NCBI GenBank assembly: GCA_014359765.1
Contig: JACIYT010000021.1
Coordinates: 1-33,084 of the forward strand
Length of the DNA stretch: 33,084 nt
DNA from: Roseovarius sp.
GTDB lineage: Bacteria > Pseudomonadota > Alphaproteobacteria > Rhodobacterales > Rhodobacteraceae
Direction: 5' to 3'
Of the stretch, positions 1 to 6,510 are shown one piece after another. The notes under the pieces were generated by a model, which did not search any database, was not told where the DNA came from, and was given only the letters and a program-made list of their open reading frames with translations. Made by a program: the position numbers and the translations under genes. Numbering within the stretch: the stretch's first letter is position 1; each line of letters begins with the position of its first letter.

Positions 1-125
1 ACGGATACAAAACACCCACTCAGATCAGGGCTGAGCAAAAAGGCCTTGAAACCGACGCTGCCACGGTGATCATGATGGCAGCCTAACCAGCGCAAAGCAC
101 TGTCTCATAACCGTGCCCCAGTACA
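1..125 (+). mobile_element. right end of an IS3-like insertion sequence (partial)
   Basis: The first 86 bases read in one open frame as the tail of a transposase (see the CDS entry). About 40 bases after its stop codon the sequence reaches ccagtaca at 118-125. Read inward on the opposite strand this gives TGTACTGGGGCACGG, a plausible IS3-family terminal repeat, since those elements start with TG and end with CA. The other end lies outside the window, so the repeat pair and any target duplication cannot be tested here. The boundary at 125 is inferred. Confidence 0.4.
3..86 (+). CDS. IS3/IS481-type transposase, C-terminal end (partial)
   Basis: Frame 3 is open from the window edge to a TAA at 84-86 and encodes 27 residues beginning GYKTPTQIRAEQKG. 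The GYKTP motif followed by a short charged tail is typical of the extreme C-terminus of IS3-family OrfB (and IS481-type) integrase-fold transposases, where it reads SLGYKTP. The catalytic DDE part is upstream of the window. The call rests on this short motif alone, so the family is only probable. Confidence 0.42.
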   Translation, partial: GYKTPTQIRAEQKGLETDAATVIMMAA

Positions 126-134
126 ATATTCGCA

Positions 135-395
135 TTGCCGGTTTCGACATTCATACTTTCCGGTGTCGTGTCCCATGAAATGGTCACGGGAGCCGCAGAC
201 GCCGACAAAGGCTACGCCGCAGCCGGAAGCATGATCGCAGGCGGCTTGATGACAAGCATCGCCGGATTGTTCGGCTTCGTGCTCGGCTCGATTAGCCTGA
301 TCGTCGGTCTGATCCTGTCACTTGGGGGGCGACGGGAAGTTGTCATTGTTGAACGGACCCAAACGCAAAGGAACGACCCCACCCTAAGCCGTTAA
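135..395 (+). CDS. small membrane protein, hypothetical, possibly 5'-truncated
   Basis: I do not recognise this ORF. It encodes at most 86 residues if the TTG at 135 is the start; the first ATG, at 180, would give 71. Two glycine-rich hydrophobic stretches (about residues 32-48 and 49-64, ending LILSLGG) look like a transmembrane hairpin. A basic, polar tail with RRE and RTQTQR follows. No convincing ribosome binding site precedes the TTG, and the frame stays open upstream to position 111, into the presumed IS end. The original start may therefore have been removed by the insertion. Base composition is less GC-rich than the neighbouring ppaC. It could be a remnant rather than an active gene. 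Confidence 0.4.
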   Translation: MPVSTFILSGVVSHEMVTGAADADKGYAAAGSMIAGGLMTSIAGLFGFVLGSISLIVGLILSLGGRREVVIVERTQTQRNDPTLSR

Positions 396-465
396 CTGCC
401 CCCTCCCGGATGATGGCCTTTCCCCTCGGGGATCGCCCCATTTCGCCGCAGCGCAGCACGCCTGG

Positions 466-494
466 GTGACAATCCCCCGCGTCGCGCCTATAAG
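466..494 (+). promoter_or_regulatory. sigma70-type promoter of ppaC
   Basis: GTGACA at 466-471 and TATAAG at 489-494 are separated by 17 bases, close to the housekeeping consensus. Transcription would begin near 501, about 27 bases before the ppaC ATG, with AGGA at 519-522 as ribosome binding site. Confidence 0.55.
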
Positions 495-527
495 GCGCGC
501 GAAACGCAGTCATCACCGAGGATTCCC

Positions 528-1448
528 ATGACCACGCTCGTTTTCGGCCACAAATCCCCCGACACCGATTCCACCGGCTCGCCCATTCTCTGGGCGTGGT
601 ATCTCAATGAGATCAAGGGCCAGGAGGCCGAACCCGTCCTGCTGGGAGAGCCCAATACCGAGGCGGCCTTTCTGCTGCGCAAATGGGATCTGCCCAAGCC
701 GCGCATCATTGCGGATGTCGCCGACGGTCAGCCTTGTGTCGTGGTCGATACCAACAACCCCGCCGAACTGCCCGCCAATATCAACGGCGCCGATGTGCAG
801 GCGATCATCGACCATCACAAGCTGGTCGGCGGGCTGGAGACCAAGGGCCCCATCGACATCACCATCCGCCCGCTGGCCTGCACCGCCACGATCATGCTCG
901 ACCTGATGGGCGAGGACGCGGAGAAACTGCCCGACTGGGCCAAGGCCACCGCGCTGACCTGTATCCTGTCGGACACGCTCGAATTCCGCTCGCCCACCAC
1001 CACCGCGCATGACCGTGCCACCGCCGAGCGTCTGGCCGCCGATCTGGGGCTCTCCATCCCCGATTACGCCGCCGAGATGTTCGCCGCCAAATCAGACGTG
1101 TCGGCCTTTTCCGATGCCGAACTGCTGCGCATGGACAGCAAGGAATACGAGGTCGGCGGCAAGAAATTCCGCGTGAGCGTGCTCGAGACCACCGCGCCGG
1201 CCATCGTGCTCGACCGCAAGGCCAGCCTGATGGAGAGCATGACGCAGGTCGCCGCCGAGGATGGTGTCGATCAGGTGCTCCTCTTCGTGGTCGATATCCT
1301 CAACGAGGAGGCGACGCTCCTGGTGCCGAACGATCTGGTGCGGACGGTCGCCGAAAAGAGCTTTGGCGCGAGCGTCGCGGGCGACACGGTGGTTCTGCCC
1401 GGCATCATGTCGCGCAAGAAGCAGATCATCCCCGCGCTGGCGATCTGA
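528..1448 (+). CDS. ppaC: manganese-dependent inorganic pyrophosphatase (family II)
   Basis: Cytoplasmic enzyme that hydrolyses pyrophosphate to phosphate and so pulls nucleotide and acyl-CoA forming reactions forward. The 306-residue protein has the DHH-family layout. GHKSPDTDS at 7-15 supplies His8, Asp12 and Asp14; Asp74 lies in VVVDTNNP; the DHH triad is at 95-97; Asp149 is in ILSDT. The C-terminal substrate-binding motif SRKKQ is at 295-299. These are the Mn-ligand and phosphate-binding positions of family II, which is unrelated to the family I enzyme of most proteobacteria. Length is normal for the family. The ATG at 528 follows AGGA and its own promoter. A strong hairpin terminator follows. 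The gene converges on ccr. Confidence 0.96.
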   Translation: MTTLVFGHKSPDTDSTGSPILWAWYLNEIKGQEAEPVLLGEPNTEAAFLLRKWDLPKPRIIADVADGQPCVVVDTNNPAELPANINGADVQAIIDHHKLVGGLETKGPIDITIRPLACTATIMLDLMGEDAEKLPDWAKATALTCILSDTLEFRSPTTTAHDRATAERLAADLGLSIPDYAAEMFAAKSDVSAFSDAELLRMDSKEYEVGGKKFRVSVLETTAPAIVLDRKASLMESMTQVAAEDGVDQVLLFVVDILNEEATLLVPNDLVRTVAEKSFGASVAGDTVVLPGIMSRKKQIIPALAI

Positions 1449-1469
1449 TCCGCTCCGGGAGCGCATGAA

Positions 1470-1501
1470 AAGGCCCGCGGGGGACACCTCCCGCGGGCCT
1501 T
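1470..1501. terminator. bidirectional terminator between ppaC and ccr
   Basis: A perfect 12-bp stem, AAGGCCCGCGGG at 1470-1481 and CCCGCGGGCCTT at 1490-1501, closes an 8-base loop that can pair by two more bases. A-rich sequence on the left (gaaaa) and TTGT on the right give it terminator character in both directions. It lies between two convergent genes. Confidence 0.8.
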
Positions 1502-1521
1502 GTCATGTCCGGGGCGGCGGC

Positions 1522-2811
1522 TCAGCGCCGCCCGGCCTCGATCACGTCCTCGACCGTCCGCAGCCCCGTGCGCGGCGCCTGCACCAGCACCGCCATGTTG
1601 CCCGGCTTGTGCTCGTTGCGCAGCATCTTGGTGTGTGCCCTGGGGATCTCGTCCCAGGTGAACACCTCCGACATGCACGGATCGAGCCGCCGCTCGAGCA
1701 TGAGCTTGTTGGCCGCCGAGGCCTGCTTGAGATGGGCGAAATGGCTGCCCTGGAGGCGCTTCTGGTGCATCCACACATAGCGCACGTCAAAGGTGCAGTT
1801 GAACCCGGAGGTGCCCGCGCAGATCACCACCATGCCGCCCTTCTTGCACACCAGCGACGACACCGGGAAGGTCGCCTCGCCGGGATGCTCGAACACCATG
1901 TCCACGCTGACGCCCTTGCCGGTGATGTCCCAGATCGCCTTGCCAAAGCGGCGCGCCTCCTTGAGCCAGGCGTTGTATTCGGGGCTGTTCACCTTGGGCA
2001 GTTGACCCCAGCAGTTGAATTCCTTGCGGTTGATGACGCCCTTGGCGCCCTGATCCATGACGAACTGCCGCTTGCTCTCGTCGCTGATCACGCCGATGGC
2101 GTTCGCCCCCGCCGTATTGGCGAGCTGGATCGCGTAGGAGCCGAGGCCCCCCGACGCCCCCCAGACCAGCACGTTCTGCCCCGGCTTCAGGTCATGCGGC
2201 GCATGGCCAAAGAGCATCCGGTAGGCGGTGGCCAGCGTCAGCGTGTAGCACGCGCTCTCCTCCCAGGTCAGGTGCTTCGGGCGCGGCATGAGCTGTTGCG
2301 CCTGCACGCGGGTGAACTGGGCAAAGGAGCCGTCCGGCGTCTCGTAGCCCCAGATCCGCTGCGTGGGCGAGAACATCGGATCGCCGCCATTGCATTCCTC
2401 GTCGTCACCATCGTCCTGGTTGCAGTGGATCACCACCTCGTCGCCGACCTTCCAGCGCTTGACCTTGTCGCCCACCTTCCAGACGATGCCGGCGGCGTCC
2501 GATCCGGCGATGTGATAGGGCGCGCCATGGCCGTCAAAGGGGCTGACCGGCTCGCCAAGACCGGCCCAGACGCCATTATAATTGACGCCAGCGGCCATCA
2601 CGAGCACGAGAACCTCGTGGCTGTCGATCTCCCAGACATCGACCACCTCCTGCTGAAAGGAGGTTTCCGGCTCGCCGTGGCGCTCACGCCGGATCGCCCA
2701 GGCATACATCTGTTTCGGCACATGGCCGAGCGGGGGCATTTCGCCGATTTCGTAGAGATCCTTCTGGGGCGCGTCGTAAGGCGCGATGCCGGTATCGGTG
2801 TCCAGGGCCAT
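1522..2811 (-). CDS. ccrA: crotonyl-CoA carboxylase/reductase
   Basis: Reductive carboxylation of crotonyl-CoA with NADPH and CO2 to (2S)-ethylmalonyl-CoA, the defining step of the ethylmalonyl-CoA pathway for acetyl-CoA assimilation in bacteria without isocitrate lyase. The 429-residue protein has the full family length. It belongs to the medium-chain dehydrogenase/reductase superfamily, with an N-terminal GroES-like domain containing GVNYNGVW (75-82), then a Rossmann domain with VWGASGGLGSYA (216-227). No zinc ligand set is evident, as expected for the enoyl reductase branch. The start follows AGGAGAC on the minus strand. The acyltransferase gene lies upstream on the same strand with a 132-base gap, so it is probably a separate unit. 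The usual neighbour ethylmalonyl-CoA mutase is not in the window. Confidence 0.96.
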   Translation of the reverse strand: MALDTDTGIAPYDAPQKDLYEIGEMPPLGHVPKQMYAWAIRRERHGEPETSFQQEVVDVWEIDSHEVLVLVMAAGVNYNGVWAGLGEPVSPFDGHGAPYHIAGSDAAGIVWKVGDKVKRWKVGDEVVIHCNQDDGDDEECNGGDPMFSPTQRIWGYETPDGSFAQFTRVQAQQLMPRPKHLTWEESACYTLTLATAYRMLFGHAPHDLKPGQNVLVWGASGGLGSYAIQLANTAGANAIGVISDESKRQFVMDQGAKGVINRKEFNCWGQLPKVNSPEYNAWLKEARRFGKAIWDITGKGVSVDMVFEHPGEATFPVSSLVCKKGGMVVICAGTSGFNCTFDVRYVWMHQKRLQGSHFAHLKQASAANKLMLERRLDPCMSEVFTWDEIPRAHTKMLRNEHKPGNMAVLVQAPRTGLRTVEDVIEAGRR

Positions 2812-2866
2812 GGTTTGTCTCCTGTTCGCTATGCCGCGATGCAGAATCGCAGGGGTCCGGGTTCGG

Positions 2867-2925
2867 GATACGGGCGCTATGGTAATAATGCAATAGGCAA
2901 CATGGCCGGTTTTGTAATTTTATGA
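2867..2925 (-). promoter_or_regulatory. AT-rich ccr upstream region with TTGC direct repeat
   Basis: The 132 bases upstream of ccr contain an AT-rich island (about 2878-2925) that stands out from the GC-rich surroundings. On the ccr strand it carries the direct repeat TTGC-CTA-TTGC (2890-2900). ScfR/RamB-type regulators are known to bind TTGC-containing half-sites, and an ScfR-like gene starts at 4483. I cannot assign clear -35/-10 boxes, so this is a candidate control region only. Confidence 0.3.
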
Positions 2926-2943
2926 CCTCGCAGGCGCAGAATA

Positions 2944-4329
2944 TCAGGAGTTCTCCGCCGCATCCGCGAAAAGATGGGCAATCGAGCGCGCGTAAAACGC
3001 CACCATCTCCTCCTGGCCGGGGACGATCCTCACCTGCCCGCGCTCCTGCGCAACCAGGCCACGCGCGCAGAGCATCCGCAGCCCGGCCTGCGCCGCCTCG
3101 CGGCAATCGCCCTGCGGCAGGCAGGCATTGGCGCCGGGCAAGGCGGCGATCATCGCCGCGAGATCGGTCGCCAGCGCCGCGCGCTCGCGCGCGCCGCCCG
3201 CCGCAATCAGCGCCCGCGCCACCAGCGGCACCGGCAGCACCGGCATGGACCGCCCGATCCGCGCCATCAATTCGCCGGCCAGCCCGGCGATGCCGGCCTC
3301 GGGATGGCTCTGCCGGAACGCCTCGAGCGAGAGCGGCGCGCCGAAATGCACCGCGGCATGGCCATGGCGATGCTCGCGCCCCGCGAGCCAGAGCCGGACC
3401 TGGCGCAGCACGAATCGCACGATCGCCGGGATCCGCGCCGGAAAGCGCCGCTCGCCCGACTGCCCCGCCGCGACCAGCAGCCGGTCCTCGAACACCCGGT
3501 CGTAATTGAGCGCGACGGGGACAAAGACCACGTCGCGCGCGCCGGGGCTGCGCTCTTCGACGATATACCGGAGCAGCCCCTTGCGGGGCGGTTGCAGGCC
3601 ACCGTCGAGGCTCAGCCCGCCCTCGGGAAAGATCGCCTGCGTCACGCCGCCATCGGTGGCCATGCCGACATAGCGCGCCAGAACCCGCCGGTAGAGCTCG
3701 CCCTGGTTCCGGCGGCGGATGAAATAGGCCCCCGTGGCGCGGATCATCGCCGAGAGCGGCCAGACCTGTGCCCATTCCCCGACCGCATAGCTGAGCGCCG
3801 AGCGGTCGGCGGCGAGCCATGTCACCAGCACATAATCCATGTTGGAGCGGTGGTTCATCACGAAGACCACCGTCGCCTCCGGCGAGATCGCGCGCAGCGC
3901 ATCGGCATCGAGATGCTCCAGCCGGACCCGGTAGAGCGACTGGCCGAGCAGCTTCGCCACGCGGGTGGCAACGCCGAAATAGAGGCTCGCGCTGAAACTG
4001 GGGACGATCTCGCGCGCGTAGCGGCGGGCGTGCTCGAAGGCGACGCTTTCGGGGATGCCCTCCTTGCGGGCGTGCGCGCTCACCGCGCGCAGAACCTCGG
4101 GATCGTAGCACAGGCGCTGGATCATGTCGTGGCGCCGCGCGAGGCGGAACGGCTCGATCGGTCGCTCCAGCCGGGTGTTGATCTGCGCCACCACCCGCTC
4201 CAGCCGGCGGCGAAAGAACCAGCGCACCGAGGGAAACAGGAAATGCGACGCAAAGGTGACCGCCGCAAAGGCCACCAGCACGATCAGCGCCCAGAGCGGC
4301 ATTTCCACCACACGTCCCATGCCGGCCAC
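2944..4329 (-). CDS. glycerol-3-phosphate/1-acylglycerol-3-phosphate acyltransferase family protein
   Basis: Membrane-associated acyltransferase of the PlsB/PlsC superfamily, likely acting in phospholipid synthesis. The 461-residue protein starts with a hydrophobic anchor (about 11-33). Acyltransferase block I is NHRSNMD, with catalytic His160 and Asp165 in the HX4D spacing. Block II is GAYFIRRRN (200-208), and block III is FPEGG (234-238) followed by PPRKG. The long region before the HX4D motif and the C-terminal extension resemble the PlsB/DHAPAT-like branch more than the short PlsC enzymes. Acyl donor and acceptor cannot be told from sequence. Two in-frame ATGs three codons apart (4329, 4320) are both possible starts. 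It is divergent from the HTH regulator across 153 bases. Confidence 0.85.
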   Translation of the reverse strand: MAGMGRVVEMPLWALIVLVAFAAVTFASHFLFPSVRWFFRRRLERVVAQINTRLERPIEPFRLARRHDMIQRLCYDPEVLRAVSAHARKEGIPESVAFEHARRYAREIVPSFSASLYFGVATRVAKLLGQSLYRVRLEHLDADALRAISPEATVVFVMNHRSNMDYVLVTWLAADRSALSYAVGEWAQVWPLSAMIRATGAYFIRRRNQGELYRRVLARYVGMATDGGVTQAIFPEGGLSLDGGLQPPRKGLLRYIVEERSPGARDVVFVPVALNYDRVFEDRLLVAAGQSGERRFPARIPAIVRFVLRQVRLWLAGREHRHGHAAVHFGAPLSLEAFRQSHPEAGIAGLAGELMARIGRSMPVLPVPLVARALIAAGGARERAALATDLAAMIAALPGANACLPQGDCREAAQAGLRMLCARGLVAQERGQVRIVPGQEEMVAFYARSIAHLFADAAENS

Positions 4330-4482
4330 TCAAGCAGGGTTCGGCCCCGGGGTAAATCGCCCCCTGCACCCGCCATGCCGCGGCTGTGAAGGAATGGACA
4401 GGGGCCGCGCCGCCATTGTAAGGGAATTTGCACCCGTCGCCGCCTGCCCGTTCCCACCCGCCACCCGAAAGCGATCCGCGCG

Positions 4483-5787
4483 ATGCCCGAAACGCTGATG
4501 ATCGGCACGAGAATCCGCGAAACGCGGATGATGCGCGGAATCCGCCAGAGCGATCTGGCGCGGCAGGCGGGGATCTCGCCCTCCTATCTCAACCTGATCG
4601 AGCACAATCGCCGGCGGATCGGCGGCCGGACGCTGCTCAGACTGGCCGGGGCGCTCGGCGTGGAGCCGTCGCGCCTGACCGAAGGCGCCGAGCCGGCGGT
4701 GGTGAGCGCCCTGCGCGAGGCCGCAAGCGACAGCGCGCAGGCCGAGCGCGACCGGGTGGAGGAATTCGCCGCGCGCTTTCCGGGCTGGGCCGGGCTGCTG
4801 GCCGATCTCCACCGCCGCACCGAGGCGCTCGAGCGCATCATCGACACGCTGACCGACCGGCTGGCGCACGATCCCTTTCTCGAGGATTCGCTCCACGAGG
4901 TGATTTCGGCGGTCACCGCGATCCGCGCCACCGCCGCGATCCTCGTCGAGACCGAGGCGCTCGAACCCGAATGGCAGGCGCGCTTTCACCGCAACATCAA
5001 CGAGGATGCCGCGCGGCTGACCGAGGGGGCGCAGGCGCTGGTGCGCTATCTCGAGGCCGCGCCCGACCGCGATGCCGATCTCGCCGTGCCGCAGGACGAG
5101 ATGCACGCGGCGCTGGCGGCGCGCGGCCATCACTTTCCCGAACTCGAGGCCCCCGGCGCGCAGCCCGAGGAAGTGGCGCGGCTGGTCGCGCGTGAGGCGC
5201 GCGACGGGCTCTCGGCCCCGGCGCAGGCGCTGCTCGGGGCTGTGCTGCGGCGCTATCTCGAGGATGCGCGCGCCCTGCCGCTGCCGATGCTGCGCGCCGC
5301 GATCGCGCAGCACGGGACCGAGCCGGACCGCCTCGCGCGTGCGACCGGGGCCGATCTCGCGCGCGTCTTTCGCCGCCTCGCCACGCTGCCCGAGGATCTC
5401 GTGGGGCCCGTCGGGCTGGTGATCTGCGACGCCTCGGGCACGCTGATCTTTCGCAAGCCGATCGAGGGCTTTGCCATCCCCCGGCTGACCGGGGCCTGCC
5501 CGCTCTGGCCGCTCTATCAGGCCATGGCGCAGCCGCTGGCGCCGCTGCGCTGCCGGGTGCGGCAGGCGGCGCGCGGCGCCGCGACGGTGCAGGCGCTGGC
5601 GGTTGCCTCCCCCGCCGGACCGGGCGGCTTCGACCGGCCCGCGCCGCTGCAAGGGCACATGCTCCTGCGTCCCGATCCCGGCGAGGCGGGGGGCGAGGCG
5701 CGCCGCCTCGGGGTGAGCTGCCGGATCTGCCCGCTGGCCGATTGCGACGCGCGGCGCGAGACGTCGATCCTGTCAGAGGGCTTTTGA
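4483..5787 (+). CDS. ScfR-like HTH (XRE) regulator with embedded histidine-kinase DHp-like region
   Basis: DNA-binding regulator of 434 residues in three parts. Residues 8-66 are a Cro/C1-type helix-turn-helix (QSDLARQAGISPSYLNLIE). Residues 132-191 form two predicted helices that align without gaps to the DHp helices of the kinase at 6507, including His138-Glu139 at the phosphoacceptor position. Residues from about 230 on match the C-terminal part of short-chain fatty acyl-CoA regulators (ScfR, DUF2083): CPLWPLYQ and the closing Cys motif GVSCRICPLADC near 407-418. Classical ScfR proteins carry a DUF955 peptidase-like domain in the middle; no HExxH motif is seen here. The gene precedes the receiver gene by 70 bases, which suggests a joint circuit. 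Ligand and targets are unknown; ccr lies nearby. The start lacks a strong ribosome binding site. Confidence 0.82.
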   Translation: MPETLMIGTRIRETRMMRGIRQSDLARQAGISPSYLNLIEHNRRRIGGRTLLRLAGALGVEPSRLTEGAEPAVVSALREAASDSAQAERDRVEEFAARFPGWAGLLADLHRRTEALERIIDTLTDRLAHDPFLEDSLHEVISAVTAIRATAAILVETEALEPEWQARFHRNINEDAARLTEGAQALVRYLEAAPDRDADLAVPQDEMHAALAARGHHFPELEAPGAQPEEVARLVAREARDGLSAPAQALLGAVLRRYLEDARALPLPMLRAAIAQHGTEPDRLARATGADLARVFRRLATLPEDLVGPVGLVICDASGTLIFRKPIEGFAIPRLTGACPLWPLYQAMAQPLAPLRCRVRQAARGAATVQALAVASPAGPGGFDRPAPLQGHMLLRPDPGEAGGEARRLGVSCRICPLADCDARRETSILSEGF

Positions 5788-5857
5788 CAGGGCGGGCCGG
5801 AATGGGGAATAGTGAAGCCAGGCGCGCGGCGCGCCTGCAACGGGGGGAGGCCGGTGC

Positions 5858-6226
5858 ATGGGCAAGAAGGTTCTGGTCATCGAGGACGAGCCCAACATCA
5901 TCGAGGCGATCAGCTTTCTCCTGTCGCGCGACGGCTGGGAGGTCACGACCCATGCCAAGGGCCATGACGCCATGGAGGCGGTGCGCCAGCGGCAACCGGA
6001 CCTGATCATCCTCGACGTGATGCTGCCGGGCAAGAGCGGCTATGACATCCTCGCCGAGATCCGCGAGGATGCGGCCTTTGCCGGGACGCCCGTTCTCATG
6101 CTGACGGCGCGTGGCCAGACCCGCGACCGCGAGCAGGCCGAGCGCGCGGGCGCCGACCACTACATGACCAAGCCGTTCTCCAATGCCGACATGCTCGCCG
6201 CGGTGCGGGCGCTGGCGCGGGCATGA
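5858..6226 (+). CDS. single-domain response regulator (receiver only)
   Basis: A 122-residue CheY-like receiver with all key residues: the acidic pair Asp10-Glu11, phosphoacceptor Asp53 in ILDVMLPG, switch Thr83 in MLTARG and Lys105 in TKPFS. No DNA-binding or enzymatic output domain is attached, so signalling must continue through a partner protein. GGGGGGAGG ends 7 bases before the ATG at 5858. Its stop overlaps the next start by ATGA, and that gene likewise overlaps the kinase gene, so translation is probably coupled and the kinase is the obvious phosphodonor. The upstream HTH protein with a DHp-like region is a candidate receiver partner (inference). Confidence 0.92.
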   Translation: MGKKVLVIEDEPNIIEAISFLLSRDGWEVTTHAKGHDAMEAVRQRQPDLIILDVMLPGKSGYDILAEIREDAAFAGTPVLMLTARGQTRDREQAERAGADHYMTKPFSNADMLAAVRALARA

Positions 6227-6510
6227 GCCCCGAGCGCGGCCCGCTCTTTCTCGCCCGGCGCAGCTATCGCCGGCGCCGTCTCGCGGATGCGGCGCGGGTG
6301 CTGCCGATCCTGGGCGCGATCCTGTTCTGCCTGCCGCTGGTGTGGAAGGGCACGGCGGCCGCGGGCGGCACCGTGCAGGCGATGATCTATGTCTTTGGCC
6401 TCTGGACGGTGCTGATCCTCGCCTCGGCGATTCTCTCGCGGCATCTGCGCCTTGACGAGAGCGAGCGCGAGAACTGGCACAGCGCGCGGACCGGGGCGGA
6501 CGGGGAATGA
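6223..6510 (+). CDS. two-helix membrane protein in sensor kinase operon
   Basis: Small protein of 95 residues with a strongly basic N-terminus (RRSYRRRR), two hydrophobic segments (about 26-43 and 51-71) and a charged C-terminal tail. By the positive-inside rule both ends would be cytoplasmic. It is wedged between the receiver and the symporter-kinase genes with ATGA overlaps on both sides. Small two-helix proteins (DUF485/DUF4212 type) commonly accompany solute:sodium symporters, so an accessory role for the symporter-like sensor is plausible. I do not see a diagnostic motif that would place it in either family. Confidence 0.8.
   Translation: MSPERGPLFLARRSYRRRRLADAARVLPILGAILFCLPLVWKGTAAAGGTVQAMIYVFGLWTVLILASAILSRHLRLDESERENWHSARTGADGE

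Noticed and set aside
1261..2925. Open frame of 554 codons on the plus strand across ppaC and ccr
   Set aside because: It runs antisense to ccr, which has full family similarity, and crosses a strong terminator.
2974..4389. Long plus-strand frame opposite the acyltransferase
   Set aside because: Antisense to conserved acyltransferase motifs; composition typical of a shadow frame.
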